From: Pyrobaculum sp. WP30
GTDB taxonomy: Archaea; Thermoproteota; Thermoprotei; Thermoproteales; Thermoproteaceae
DNA length: 64,000 nucleotides
Assembly: GCA_001189275.1 (NCBI GenBank)
Contig: CP012158.1
Span: 1,789,704-1,853,703 of the forward strand
Direction: 5' to 3'
Shown piece after piece: positions 8,381 through 16,306 of this stretch (the first letter of the stretch is position 1; every line of letters starts with the position of its first letter). The position numbers and the translations under genes were made by a program. The notes under the pieces were generated by a model. That model was not told where the DNA came from. It made no database searches and saw nothing but the letters and a program-made list of their open reading frames with translations.

Positions 8381-8551
8381 ATGGAAGTTGACCCCGTATG
8401 TGGAATGGAGGTCAACCCCACCAAGGCTAAGTACAAAACGCTGTAGAGAGGCAAGGTCCACTACTTCTGTTCCCCCATGTGTAAGGAGTTCAAGAAGAAG
8501 CCTGAACACCACCTGCAACACGGGCCCCAGGACATGCCGCACCACCGCTGA
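8381..8551 (+). pseudogene. YHS-domain metal-binding protein with in-frame TAG
   Basis: The frame encodes a 56-codon YHS domain: DPVCGMEVNPTKAKYKTL, TAG at 8444-8446, then RGKVHYFCSPMCKEF and a His-rich tail. In intact homologues a tyrosine normally stands where the TAG is, so one TAC-to-TAG change explains it. YHS domains are associated with copper-transporting ATPases, and its final TGA overlaps the start of a P-type ATPase remnant. A promoter-like GATATTTAC lies 24 bp upstream of the ATG. It is most likely dead along with its neighbour; a sequencing error is possible. Confidence 0.75.
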
Positions 8552-8982
8552 TGGAGGTTAAGATAGGGGTTGGGGTAGGGGGGCGCGAGACCGTTTTGAA
8601 GAATTTGGGGATTCACTGCGCCACCTCTTCGTTGACTGTACAGACCTTCTTCGAAGCCTCAGCGGCCGTGATCACCTTCGTCCTAGCCGGTAGGTACGTG
8701 GAGGCCCGGATGAAGCTCAAGATGGGCGACGCCGTGAGGAAGCTGGCGCAGATGACCCCACCCAAGGCCCGGGCGAAGACAGGCGGCGGCTTCGCCGAGG
8801 TTGACTCGGCCCAGGTGGAGCCAGGCCAGCTGGTGGAGATGAGGAAGCTCTTCTACCCCGCCCTCTACCTCAAGCCGAAGCTCGCCGGGCTGGCCATGGC
8901 GCTAAACAGCATCACCGTCACGGCCAACGCCTTGAGACTTAGGAGGGCTTTGCCCTTGATCTTCCGCCCGCGGGTCTTTTAG
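8551..8982 (+). pseudogene. copA: Remnant of a copper-type P1B-ATPase
   Basis: Three parts of a heavy-metal P-type ATPase survive in one frame. An N-terminal heavy-metal domain piece (GIHCATSSLTVQ) has lost its second metal cysteine. A membrane and actuator piece follows (FFEASAAVITFVLAGRYVEA and GGFAEVDSAQVEPGQL). The last piece is a C-terminal helix (LAGLAMALNSITVTANALR). Everything between, including the DKTG phosphorylation site, the ATP-binding domain and the metal-site helices, is deleted. At 143 residues against the usual 700 or more, it cannot transport. Confidence 0.85.
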
Positions 8983-9033
8983 TATTGTTTTAAAATAAAC
9001 GAGGGATTTTTAAAGCCCGAGAAAAAGAGGGTC

Positions 9034-9204
9034 ATGTCCAAGCACAAGCTAAAGTTCTACGACATAAAAGCCAAGAAGTCGTTCGAGACAGACAAATACG
9101 AGGTGATGGAGAAGAAGACCGCCCGCGGCCCCATGATGTTCGCAGTCGCCACGTCGCCGTACACCGGCATAAAGGTCTACAGACTCCTAGGCAAGAAGAA
9201 ATAA
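9034..9204 (+). CDS. Small basic protein, candidate CC1-type chromatin protein
   Basis: A 56-residue Lys-rich protein beginning MSKHKLKFYDIKAKKSFETD, with a central TARGPMMFAV and a C-terminal SPYTGIKVYRLLGKKK. Size, charge and occurrence in Thermoproteales fit CC1, a small DNA-binding chromatin protein described in Thermoproteus and Pyrobaculum; I recall this resemblance and cannot confirm it by alignment. ATG 9034 lies about 24 bp after a strong ATTTTTAAAG, consistent with high expression. Confidence 0.6.
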   Translation: MSKHKLKFYDIKAKKSFETDKYEVMEKKTARGPMMFAVATSPYTGIKVYRLLGKKK

Positions 9205-9241
9205 GAACATAAATAAACAAACCCCCAACCCCCTTTTTCCC

Positions 9242-9547
9242 GTGATCGATCGGGTTCTCGGCTCATCCACAAAGATAAAGATGGTCATAGCCCTCTGGCG
9301 GCACGGCGAGATGAACCTCACAGAACTCGCCAGACGCTCCCAAGCGTCGCAACGCGTCGTCGAGGAGCAGATAAAACCCCTCATACAATACGGCATAATA
9401 GAGGTGAAGACCGTCGGCCGCATGAAGCTCTACCGCCTATCCCCCGACCCCGCCGTACGACAGCTCGCAGAGGCCCTCGCCCTCCTAGACCAAGCCCTCG
9501 CCTCCGCGGAGAAAAACAAGACAGATGGACGGGAGAGCAGTCCCTAG
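9242..9547 (+). CDS. Winged-helix transcriptional regulator
   Basis: A 101-residue protein with a single winged helix: helices around KIKMVIALWRHGEMNLTELAR, a recognition helix near QASQRVVEEQIKPL, and a wing in IIEVKTVGRMKLYRLSP. The C-terminal helix (residues 70-90) probably dimerizes. No ligand domain is present. Translation starts at GTG 9242, with an AT-rich ATAAATAAAC about 29 bp before it. Its targets are unknown. Confidence 0.7.
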   Translation: MIDRVLGSSTKIKMVIALWRHGEMNLTELARRSQASQRVVEEQIKPLIQYGIIEVKTVGRMKLYRLSPDPAVRQLAEALALLDQALASAEKNKTDGRESSP

Positions 9548-9631
9548 AGCACCGACACAAACATGCACAACTCCTCCGCATGTGAATAGGGCGAGACGTC
9601 GATAAGAGGGCAGGTCTCGGCCCTTGAACAC

Positions 9632-9970
9632 TCAGCAGACCTCCACCTCCGCGTCTATAAACCGCTTGTACCAGCCCAGGTACTGCTCAGGCCTCACAAT
9701 GTGAAGCTCCAGCAACGCCGCCGCCTCGCCGGCCGCCTCCCTGAGGGCCGCCGCCACCTTAGCCCTCTCCCAGGGGTCCTCAGGCGCGTTAGGCGAGATC
9801 ACAAGCACGTCTATGTCGCTGTCGGCAGACCAGTCCCCCCTCGCCACGCTACCAAACACCACCACCCTAACCTCCCCCAGCAACTCCCTAGCCCTCCGGC
9901 ACAGCCTCTCTACATACAGTCTCCACCTCTCCAGAACCTCCCTCCACCTAAGCCCCCGCTCTACGTACAT
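9632..9970 (-). CDS. MNT-type nucleotidyltransferase (HEPN/MNT antitoxin-like)
   Basis: A 112-residue minimal nucleotidyltransferase. The active-site signature is intact: VVFGSVARGDWSADSDIDVLVI (near residues 31-52), with GS, the two catalytic Asp residues and the hydrophobic strand. In HEPN/MNT modules this protein AMPylates and silences the HEPN RNase. The ATG at 9970 overlaps the TAG of the upstream HEPN gene (9961-9963), a typical coupled arrangement. Because the HEPN partner is frameshifted, this may be an orphan antitoxin. Confidence 0.85.
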   Translation of the reverse strand: MYVERGLRWREVLERWRLYVERLCRRARELLGEVRVVVFGSVARGDWSADSDIDVLVISPNAPEDPWERAKVAAALREAAGEAAALLELHIVRPEQYLGWYKRFIDAEVEVC

Positions 9971-10318
9971 AGCGCCACCAGCTCCTCCGCCACCTTGACC
10001 AGATGCTCCGTCACATCTCTGCTGTACCGCCGCGGCAGATACCGGGCCCCCAGGTAGGCATAACCTCAAAGGCGAACATGTACCTCTCGTAGAGACTCCA
10101 AAGCTCCGGCTTAACAGCCCTACCTCCTCAAAGAGCCGCCTCAGAGAATGCGTATGCGGGTAGTACCCCGCCCTAGACGCCAGCACGTATTTAAGCGCCA
10201 GCCGACACGCCTGCTCGGCGTGAAACGCCGCCTCCCTCCCAGCCCTCAAATCATCCCTAGCCGCCGCCAGAAACATCAACGCCCGTTCCCTCAGCATCTC
10301 CACCTCCTCCCTCCCCAC
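9961..10318 (-). pseudogene. HEPN-domain toxin gene, broken by two frameshifts
   Basis: The first part encodes a normal HEPN N-terminus (REEVEMLRERALMFL, EAAFHAEQACRLALKY, HTHSLRRLFEEVGLL). The similarity then continues in a second frame (KPELWSLYERYMFAFEV) and ends in a third (AYLGARYLPRRYSRDVTEHLVK). The RNase signature R-x4-H (RDVTEH) therefore survives in DNA but is out of frame. I chose GTG 10318 because TTTATATA lies 23 bp upstream; an ATG at 10336 sits almost on that box. Either the toxin is dead or there are two sequencing indels. Confidence 0.8.
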
Positions 10319-10372
10319 GACCCCACGCAAATCCATATATAAATGGACACCCCCGCAATCTGTTCGATACAC

Positions 10373-10654
10373 TCCGGAGTCTAAGAGGGGGCGTCGCGGA
10401 CTACCCCACGGCCGTTGCTATTTTCGTTAGCGGGAAAACCATCTTGTCTGAAAACGATGTGGCATCGGCATTTCTCTAAGTCGTCGCCTAGGCGCGCTAT
10501 GCTGTTGCATTAGTTGCTGGCTCCCCCTCCAGTCCAAAGCTAACGACGGATGTGTATAGTTGCGATAAGATGCAGTGACGTATGAGTCGTAACGCCATCT
10601 TTCCCATCTACGTTGCGCCGAGAGCTACTGGCTCTAACGGTTGAGGCGACTTGG
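10373..10654. other. Intergenic stretch, one short unassigned frame
   Basis: Composition is less GC-rich than the surroundings. A plus-strand frame ending at about 10480 reads VADYPTAVAIFVSGKTI and looks protein-like but has no start or promoter. It may be a remnant. I see no RNA gene or repeat. Confidence 0.35.
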
Positions 10655-11125
10655 TTATCCTAAAAATTGCCTTATCGCCGCCGCAATTCGTTGTATGCAG
10701 TTCTCAAACTTAGAGTTGGCGTCGTTGTCTCTCTTCAATTCAGAGTAAAGGTAGTTGCAAGCATCTTTATGTTTAAGCTTGTCGCCTGGGTTGAGGCCTA
10801 ACCATTCGGCGAATGTCTCTATATGCGGATCGAAGACCACCGCGACGACTCCGGCGAGTTTGTTCACTCCTTGCCCAACCCAAACCTTTCCGCAGATCTG
10901 CGTCAGCCGAAAGTTCTTTTCCACCAAGATCCTCGCGTCGCCGGTCTCGTAATCTATAACCACGACGAGGCGGCTACACCGCGGCTTGATCTCCTTGACG
11001 ACGTTCCGCAATATGCGTTCGAGGCCATAATAGGGATTGTGGCGAACCTTGCCTCCCACCGCGTTTCTAAGGTATTCGCCGACGCATTCGTTGCCGTAGC
11101 ACTCCGCTACAATGCACGTCTGCAT
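10655..11125 (-). CDS. Small TOPRIM-like (DUF4276-like) partner of the OLD-type ATPase
   Basis: A 156-residue protein. The N-terminal strand reads CIVAECYGNECVGEYL, comparable to the VEG.TE..F start of DUF4276/TOPRIM-fold proteins. LVVVIDYETGDARIL supplies a possible metal-binding Asp strand, and VAVVFDPHIETFAEWLGL resembles the conserved E.W motif later in that family. The assignment is from motif shape only. It overlaps the ATPase gene by 19 bases and so is cotranslated with it. ATPase plus small TOPRIM pairs are common in anti-phage systems. The region is AT-richer than the flanks, which suggests transfer. Confidence 0.5.
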   Translation of the reverse strand: MQTCIVAECYGNECVGEYLRNAVGGKVRHNPYYGLERILRNVVKEIKPRCSRLVVVIDYETGDARILVEKNFRLTQICGKVWVGQGVNKLAGVVAVVFDPHIETFAEWLGLNPGDKLKHKDACNYLYSELKRDNDANSKFENCIQRIAAAIRQFLG

Positions 11126-12207
11126 AGACGAAGCACTTCGCGGGGCTTCATGAAGAGGATGTCCTCGGACGTGACCAACTCCTCCGCCAGCTTATCCTTG
11201 TCAAGCTCCGCAACCTCCGTAAGCCCCCCATCCCCCCTGTATACGTAATACAGCGTCACGTCTAGCCTATCCCTCAGCAGAGAGACCAGGATCGGGTTGT
11301 GTGTTGTAATTACCACATACCCCACTTCACTGAACTTTGCGATGTACTTCACCAAGAGGTTGAAGAACTGGGGGAAGAGCTGCCCCTCCGGCTCCTCTAG
11401 CAGTACAACTGTTCTTCCCTCTAGGCCGTGAAGCTTCGTGAAGAAGATCGCCGAAGAGAGGCCTACAAGGATGTACAAGATGCGAAACACCGAGTCGGAA
11501 ATGGCTGAGGGCTTCATGGCAATGTGGTTGTCAAACACCACAACTCTTCCATCGTCTAGCAACTTGACCTCTACCCGACTCAGCTCGGCCAATTCTGCGC
11601 TTACATCTCTGATAACCTCCAGCTGTTTCTTTGCCACAAGGCCGAAGTTTTTCCCATCTTCCCGCAAAAGATTCTGCGGAGCTTCAACTTCGACACCATT
11701 AACAATGCTTTTTATGACGTCGTCTTTAAATCTGTCAAATCCATAAAGTCTCGTTATAACATTCTCTCCGAGGACTCCAAGTAATTTGTCAACCTTATCT
11801 GGAACAATCCCGTACTCACTTCCACTATATGAGAACAGGTAGAGAGAGCGGATAGGAACTTTGGCATACCTCGTAATTGGTACCTCGGTGTCGTTGAGTT
11901 TGAGGCGGAGACCTTGTTGGAAGTATATACGTAGCGACCGGCGCCACTTATCAGTGTTTATACTAATTTCGATGGTCTTTGTCAAGTCATAAAACGTAAA
12001 AAGGTTGCTCACATCGTCGGTTCTGACGAGCCTAGACAGAGGCTCTCTGTCGACGTAGAACGCGTATCGGTCGAAGTAGGTTGCAAGCGCTATGGCTTCT
12101 AGCACGTTGGATTTGCCGGCGGCGGGCGACCCCAGCAGGACAGTGACCTTCCCCAGCTTCATTTGCGCCTTTTCTATTGACTTGTAGTGGCTTATGGAGA
12201 CCTCCAC
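11107..12207 (-). CDS. OLD/AAA_15-type ATPase, defence-like
   Basis: A 366-residue ABC-class ATPase of the OLD/AAA_15 group. The P-loop is GSPAAGKSN near residue 26 after an SMC-like strand (ISHYKSIEKAQMKLGKV). Walker B is VVLLEEPEGQLFP near residue 270, and the H-loop is VVITTHNPIL near 302. The middle (about 100-230) is helical and not recognised. It has no fused TOPRIM domain, unlike true OLD; the small downstream gene may supply it, as in two-gene ATPase/TOPRIM systems such as PARIS. GTG 12207 lies about 23 bp after TTTATAAG. Confidence 0.75.
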   Translation of the reverse strand: MEVSISHYKSIEKAQMKLGKVTVLLGSPAAGKSNVLEAIALATYFDRYAFYVDREPLSRLVRTDDVSNLFTFYDLTKTIEISINTDKWRRSLRIYFQQGLRLKLNDTEVPITRYAKVPIRSLYLFSYSGSEYGIVPDKVDKLLGVLGENVITRLYGFDRFKDDVIKSIVNGVEVEAPQNLLREDGKNFGLVAKKQLEVIRDVSAELAELSRVEVKLLDDGRVVVFDNHIAMKPSAISDSVFRILYILVGLSSAIFFTKLHGLEGRTVVLLEEPEGQLFPQFFNLLVKYIAKFSEVGYVVITTHNPILVSLLRDRLDVTLYYVYRGDGGLTEVAELDKDKLAEELVTSEDILFMKPREVLRLCRRAL

Positions 12208-12236
12208 GGCAATACGTGGTCTCTCTTATAAAGGTG

Positions 12237-13730
12237 TTACTGGGCGAACCTCCGCAACACCTTTGGTATTCTTGGTATGAGGTCTGAGGCGGTGATGTGG
12301 TAGCCTAGCTCCGCGGCGGCGTCTTCGCCGGCGAGTCCGTTGACGAAGGCGGCGACGGCGGCGGCCTCCAGGGGGTCTTTGGTCTTGGTTAGAAAAGCCG
12401 CGACAAGCCCCGTCAAGACGTCCCCCGTGCCGCCGACAGTCATGGCGGGGGTGCCGGTCGTGTTTATCTTAACCCGCCTCCCGTCTGAAGCCACGTCGTA
12501 CCGCCCCTTGAGCAGAATGACGGAGTTCAGCCTAGCCGCCCACTCCCTCACCGCCGCCGCCCTCTCCTCCAGCCCTCTCGGCGGCTCCACGCCGGTGAGG
12601 GCCTTGAACTCGCCGGCGTGCGGCGTGAAGACCACAACGCCCCGCGGCGCCACGCCTCTAAGCGCCTTGATGGCGTCGGCGTCCATCACCAGCGGCTTAA
12701 CGCCGGCGAGTCTCTGGAAAAGCTCGCGGACGGCGTCGGGGGTTTCGCCCTCTACGCCGAGACCGGGCCCCATGGCCACCACGTCGAACTTCTCCGCGAG
12801 GACCGCGAGCTTATCCACGTGTCTCAGCGATAGTCGGGGCCCCTCCAGCGGCATGGCGATTACGTCGGGGCTCTGGGCCTTGGCCGCCACAGCGGCGGGC
12901 TCCGGCGCCGCTATGACCGCCAGGTCGACGCCGGCGCGGAGGGCGGCGAGGGCCACGTAGACAGGCGCGCCGGAGTACTCCAGCGAGCCGCCGATGACCA
13001 ACACCCTGCCGTGGTCCCCCTTCTTGCTGTCGGGCCGCCGGGAGAAGTCAAGGTAGGCGAAGTCGCCGGGCCCCACCAACAGCTCTGCCTCAGGCGGTAT
13101 GCCGATGGGCTCCACCACCAGCTCCCCCACGTACCTCCTCGCCGACTCCGTGAGAAGCCCCCTCTTCGGCTTGTGGAAGGTGACTGTGAGGGCGGCCTTC
13201 ACGGCCTTGTCCCTCACCTCCCCCGTGTCTGGGTCTAGGCCGCTGGGGACGTCCACTGCGGCTTTAGGCGCCGGGGCTATGTTCATGAGCTCAATGGCGG
13301 TGGCGTGGGGCTCCCTCAGAGCACCCCGTATGCCGGTGCCCAACACCGCGTCGACGATCACGTGGGCCCACATGAACCAGTCCTGAAGCGCCAGAAGCTC
13401 CAGGGGGGACTGCGCCACGGTCAGCTCCACGCCCCAGAGGCGCCTCACCGCCTCGTAGTTCCGCCGGGCCAGCTCCTCCCTCGGCTCCCCCAACGCCACG
13501 ACCCTCACCCTACGCCCAGCCGCGTGGAGGTGCCGCGCCGCCGCGTAGCCGTCTCCGCCGTTGTCCCCCGTGCCGCAGACCACAAGCACGTTGACGGCGT
13601 CGGGGAACCGCCTAACCACGTTCCGCGCCACGGCGGCCCCGGCGTTTTCCATAAGCACCAGCCGGGGCACCCCCAGCCACTCCGCGTTTCTGTCGGCGAC
13701 GTACATCTCGACAGACGTAATCCCCTCCAC
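12237..13730 (-). CDS. nnr: Bifunctional NAD(P)HX epimerase / ADP-dependent dehydratase
   Basis: The N-terminal half (to about 205) is the YjeF_N epimerase with VVCGTGDNGGDGYAAARHL. The C-terminal half is the ribokinase-like dehydratase with GDHGRVLVIGGS, VVFTPHAGEF and the nucleotide motif VGGTGDVLTGL near residue 440. Together they repair hydrated NADH and NADPH. The fused 497-residue form is usual in archaea and many bacteria. I chose GTG 13730 because ATTTATAAC lies 23 bp upstream; it gives VEGITSVEMYVADRN, the usual N-terminus. Confidence 0.93.
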   Translation of the reverse strand: MEGITSVEMYVADRNAEWLGVPRLVLMENAGAAVARNVVRRFPDAVNVLVVCGTGDNGGDGYAAARHLHAAGRRVRVVALGEPREELARRNYEAVRRLWGVELTVAQSPLELLALQDWFMWAHVIVDAVLGTGIRGALREPHATAIELMNIAPAPKAAVDVPSGLDPDTGEVRDKAVKAALTVTFHKPKRGLLTESARRYVGELVVEPIGIPPEAELLVGPGDFAYLDFSRRPDSKKGDHGRVLVIGGSLEYSGAPVYVALAALRAGVDLAVIAAPEPAAVAAKAQSPDVIAMPLEGPRLSLRHVDKLAVLAEKFDVVAMGPGLGVEGETPDAVRELFQRLAGVKPLVMDADAIKALRGVAPRGVVVFTPHAGEFKALTGVEPPRGLEERAAAVREWAARLNSVILLKGRYDVASDGRRVKINTTGTPAMTVGGTGDVLTGLVAAFLTKTKDPLEAAAVAAFVNGLAGEDAAAELGYHITASDLIPRIPKVLRRFAQ

Positions 13731-13786
13731 GACACAAGAAACCACGCCATTTATAACAATAAACACGCAACTGCGGACACCCGGGC

Positions 13787-14311
13787 CTAATCCCCATCGC
13801 CGCTGTATTCCCGGCGCCTCGCGCGGGGCGTGAGGTATATGCGGCCAAAGGCGGCAACGCGCCACCTATTGATCCGCCTCTGCATCCTCTCCCGGAGGGC
13901 GTAGCGCTCCTCAGGAGTGAGCTCCCGCTCCTCCGCCTCGGGCGCCTCGGCTTCGCGGAGCCCAATACGGTAAAACATAAACGGGAGGCCGACCACAGAG
14001 GCCGCAACCGCCGCGTTTAGCAACATTAGGAAGATGTTGAGGGGGTCCCCCAGCCATATGTCAAGGACCTCCGCCAGAAAACCTGCTGAGAAGGCCGGAA
14101 GTATGACGACGACTGGGTTGACTGCTTTCTCTAGTTTTTTGTCTGTGAGGCCCCGTCTGGCGGCGTCGCGGAGGATGGCGGCGACGGGGGCGGCGGCGAT
14201 GGCGAAGGCCAGCGCCGCGGATGCCGGCGAGGCCCTGCCCTCAGCCACCGGCACCGCTACAAACAGCGTTGTGAATGCGAAAAACACGGCCGCCACCTTT
14301 TTCAGCTTCAC
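13787..14311 (-). CDS. Four-helix membrane protein of unknown function
   Basis: A 174-residue protein with four predicted membrane helices (about 5-27, 32-52, 70-95, 105-130) and a strongly charged C-terminal tail (EAPEAEERELTPEERYALRER and an Arg-rich end) probably in the cytoplasm. GTG 14311 overlaps the upstream gene's TGA in GTGA, so translation is coupled. I do not recognise the family. Its tie to the upstream unknown gene suggests a joint role. Confidence 0.6.
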   Translation of the reverse strand: MKLKKVAAVFFAFTTLFVAVPVAEGRASPASAALAFAIAAAPVAAILRDAARRGLTDKKLEKAVNPVVVILPAFSAGFLAEVLDIWLGDPLNIFLMLLNAAVAASVVGLPFMFYRIGLREAEAPEAEERELTPEERYALRERMQRRINRWRVAAFGRIYLTPRARRREYSGDGD

Positions 14312-15189
14312 GGAGGCCCTTGGGCGTTGCTTTTTCTGAGGGCGCCTCGTTTGAGGAGTTCGGCTGTTGCCCACCGGGATAGGTAGAGCTTGCCGTCTTG
14401 CTGGGGGATTTCGGCTTCGGCGTCTAGGTAGTCGAGCAAAGTGGCGGCGTCTACCCCCTTGACCACGGCGACTTTCCAGTACTCGCCGAGGGCGTACAGC
14501 TCCACCTCCGCCTCAGCATCCCCCAGCTGCGCCACGTATGTGCCTAGGCGGCGCATCTCCAGCTCCTCCATGAAGTCAGGCGGCATGACGTCCCAGCCGG
14601 CCAACACGCCGTTGCCTATCACCAGCTGTAGCCAGCCGCCGGGGACCTCCACCTGCGTCCCCGCCGTACGGGGGATGTACAGCTCTGCAAACCTCCTGTA
14701 GAGACGGAGCGGCACGTAGACCGCCCTCCTCCGCGGGTCGTAGATCTGCGACACGAAAGTCTTCACCACCTGGGAGATCCCCCTCTTCATCTGTCTGAAG
14801 TTGAGGGACACGTCGAGAAGCCGCGTGAGGAACTTCCCCTCCGACCTGACCACGCGGCCTCTGACCTCCGCCGGGGCGATGACGGATATGTGCGAGGCGG
14901 CCTCCCTAGCCTCCCCCGGCGTGGGCATCTTAAGTACGGCGTATTTCCCGAGGTTCTCCACGACGAGCTCCCCGACAAGGTACACCAGCTCCAGGGGCTC
15001 TCCCTCCAGCTCATCCACAATCGCGGCGTAGCCCGCGGCGAAGGCCACCGCCTGCCGCCCAACCAGCACAATACGGACTCTGTCCCCCGACTCAACAACG
15101 CTGTACCTAAACCCAAACCTATCCAGCAGAGACCTGGCATAAGCCGCATCCTTCCTGGCCAAGTTTATCTCCACCAAGACGTTCTCCAT
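14308..15189 (-). CDS. Conserved protein of unknown function
   Basis: A 293-residue soluble protein starting MENVLVEINLARKDAAYARS. The pattern is mixed alpha/beta, with a central basic region (RRRAVYVPLRLYRRF). The C-terminal 60 residues (VDAATLLDYLDAEAEI to SRWATAELLKRGAL) look like a small winged-helix or helical domain. There is no membrane helix or catalytic motif I recognise. ATG 15189 lies about 22 bp after ATTTAAATAT, giving a leaderless start. It is cotranscribed with the four-helix membrane protein through a GTGA overlap. Confidence 0.6.
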   Translation of the reverse strand: MENVLVEINLARKDAAYARSLLDRFGFRYSVVESGDRVRIVLVGRQAVAFAAGYAAIVDELEGEPLELVYLVGELVVENLGKYAVLKMPTPGEAREAASHISVIAPAEVRGRVVRSEGKFLTRLLDVSLNFRQMKRGISQVVKTFVSQIYDPRRRAVYVPLRLYRRFAELYIPRTAGTQVEVPGGWLQLVIGNGVLAGWDVMPPDFMEELEMRRLGTYVAQLGDAEAEVELYALGEYWKVAVVKGVDAATLLDYLDAEAEIPQQDGKLYLSRWATAELLKRGALRKSNAQGPP

Positions 15190-15631
15190 ACATCTAAAGA
15201 CCAAAATATTTAAATCGATACGGCGAGTACTCCACCCACCGTGGAGACCTTAAAGCTAGACAACGAAGTCGCCGTGCAGTGGGCCGCCGACCATGTTCCG
15301 CGCCGGAAAGCGGCGAGCCCCCTGTCGCCCCACCTCTCCCAACGCGGCGAGGCTACCTGCTCCTCAGATACGGCGTAGCCGATGAGGAAGAGACGAAGCC
15401 GCAGACGCGTCCTTACTCCAGCCGCCGTATCCCCTCCCCCAGATTGCCGCGTCTATCAAAACGACGCGCCGGCCGCTACAGCGGCGAGTCCACGCGTCTA
15501 GATCTTGACACATGAGGGATTAAAAGGCCTGCGCCCACGGCGCGGGTACACGAAGACACAGGCATGTCGATCATAGCCGCGCCCGCGGCACCTTGAAAAA
15601 ATCCGCAACTGAAGCCGGAGAGTCGGGTAGC
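15190..15631. other. Gene-poor stretch with a possible broken frame
   Basis: A plus-strand frame from GTG 15241 (after the AT-rich ATATTTAAAT near 15212) begins VETLKLDNEVAVQWAADHV and stops at 15376-15378 after losing protein-like composition, suggesting a decayed gene start. The rest to 15631 is GC-rich with no gene, RNA or repeat that I can support. Confidence 0.35.
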
Positions 15632-16306
15632 TTACCTCTTGAAGTAGGACTTCAGGTCCTCCTCGACGTCTCTTAAATGCTCTTGGTGAACAAACTCTCT
15701 GTATGGGCGGAGTTGTTTCTCGACGTACTCAACCGCACTTCCACTTGTTATCAGCTGATTGGTCCTCCATGCTCTAAACGTAACTACGACAATCAGCGTC
15801 TTGTTATCCACGACCAAAGCTGTGTGCTCCATCATGAGGTAGCGCAATAAGCGTGGCATCCCGCAAACTGAATCGCCCCCACCTGCCTCCTGCATACCAT
15901 TGTCCACTAGGTATATCGAGGCGTTTACACGGAGCCTCTTGACCAATTCGCGGTACTCCGGCTCCTTCTCAAGCGGAGTCATAAATCTTGGCCACTCGGC
16001 CCCCTTCTTGTATGTCCCCCCTTCTCTGTCGTAGAGGGTGAAGTTCAGCGCCAACTCGTCGCCAACTGCCCGGAACTCAACCACGGTCAAGTTGCCCGAG
16101 ACGCACGCCCCCGCCAGCATCAGCCCACCATTTACAAACTGCAGTGGACATATAGCTACGAAGCTCGAATTCTGCGGCAACTTCACGTTGACTCTCTCGC
16201 TGGTTAATAGGGCAAAAATTGCTAGTCCAACACAAATCAACATCACAGTCACCACTGCAGTGGCGAATAATATCAGCAAAGTCCGCTTTATATTAACGGA
16301 CCTCAT
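15632..16306 (-). CDS. Membrane-anchored extracytoplasmic protein, unknown
   Basis: A 224-residue protein with one N-terminal membrane helix (about residues 8-34) and an exterior domain carrying several N-glycosylation sequons (NSS, NLT, NFT, NAS) and four Cys. No family is recognised. The gene overlaps the upstream secreted-protein gene by 14 bases. Base use is AT-richer than the surrounding chromosome, consistent with an acquired island. Confidence 0.6.
   Translation of the reverse strand: MRSVNIKRTLLILFATAVVTVMLICVGLAIFALLTSERVNVKLPQNSSFVAICPLQFVNGGLMLAGACVSGNLTVVEFRAVGDELALNFTLYDREGGTYKKGAEWPRFMTPLEKEPEYRELVKRLRVNASIYLVDNGMQEAGGGDSVCGMPRLLRYLMMEHTALVVDNKTLIVVVTFRAWRTNQLITSGSAVEYVEKQLRPYREFVHQEHLRDVEEDLKSYFKR

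Noticed and set aside
15545-15610. Another C/D-box sRNA near 15.55 kb
   Set aside because: A CTGA is present, but the C box is poor (ACGAAGA) and the spacing is wrong.
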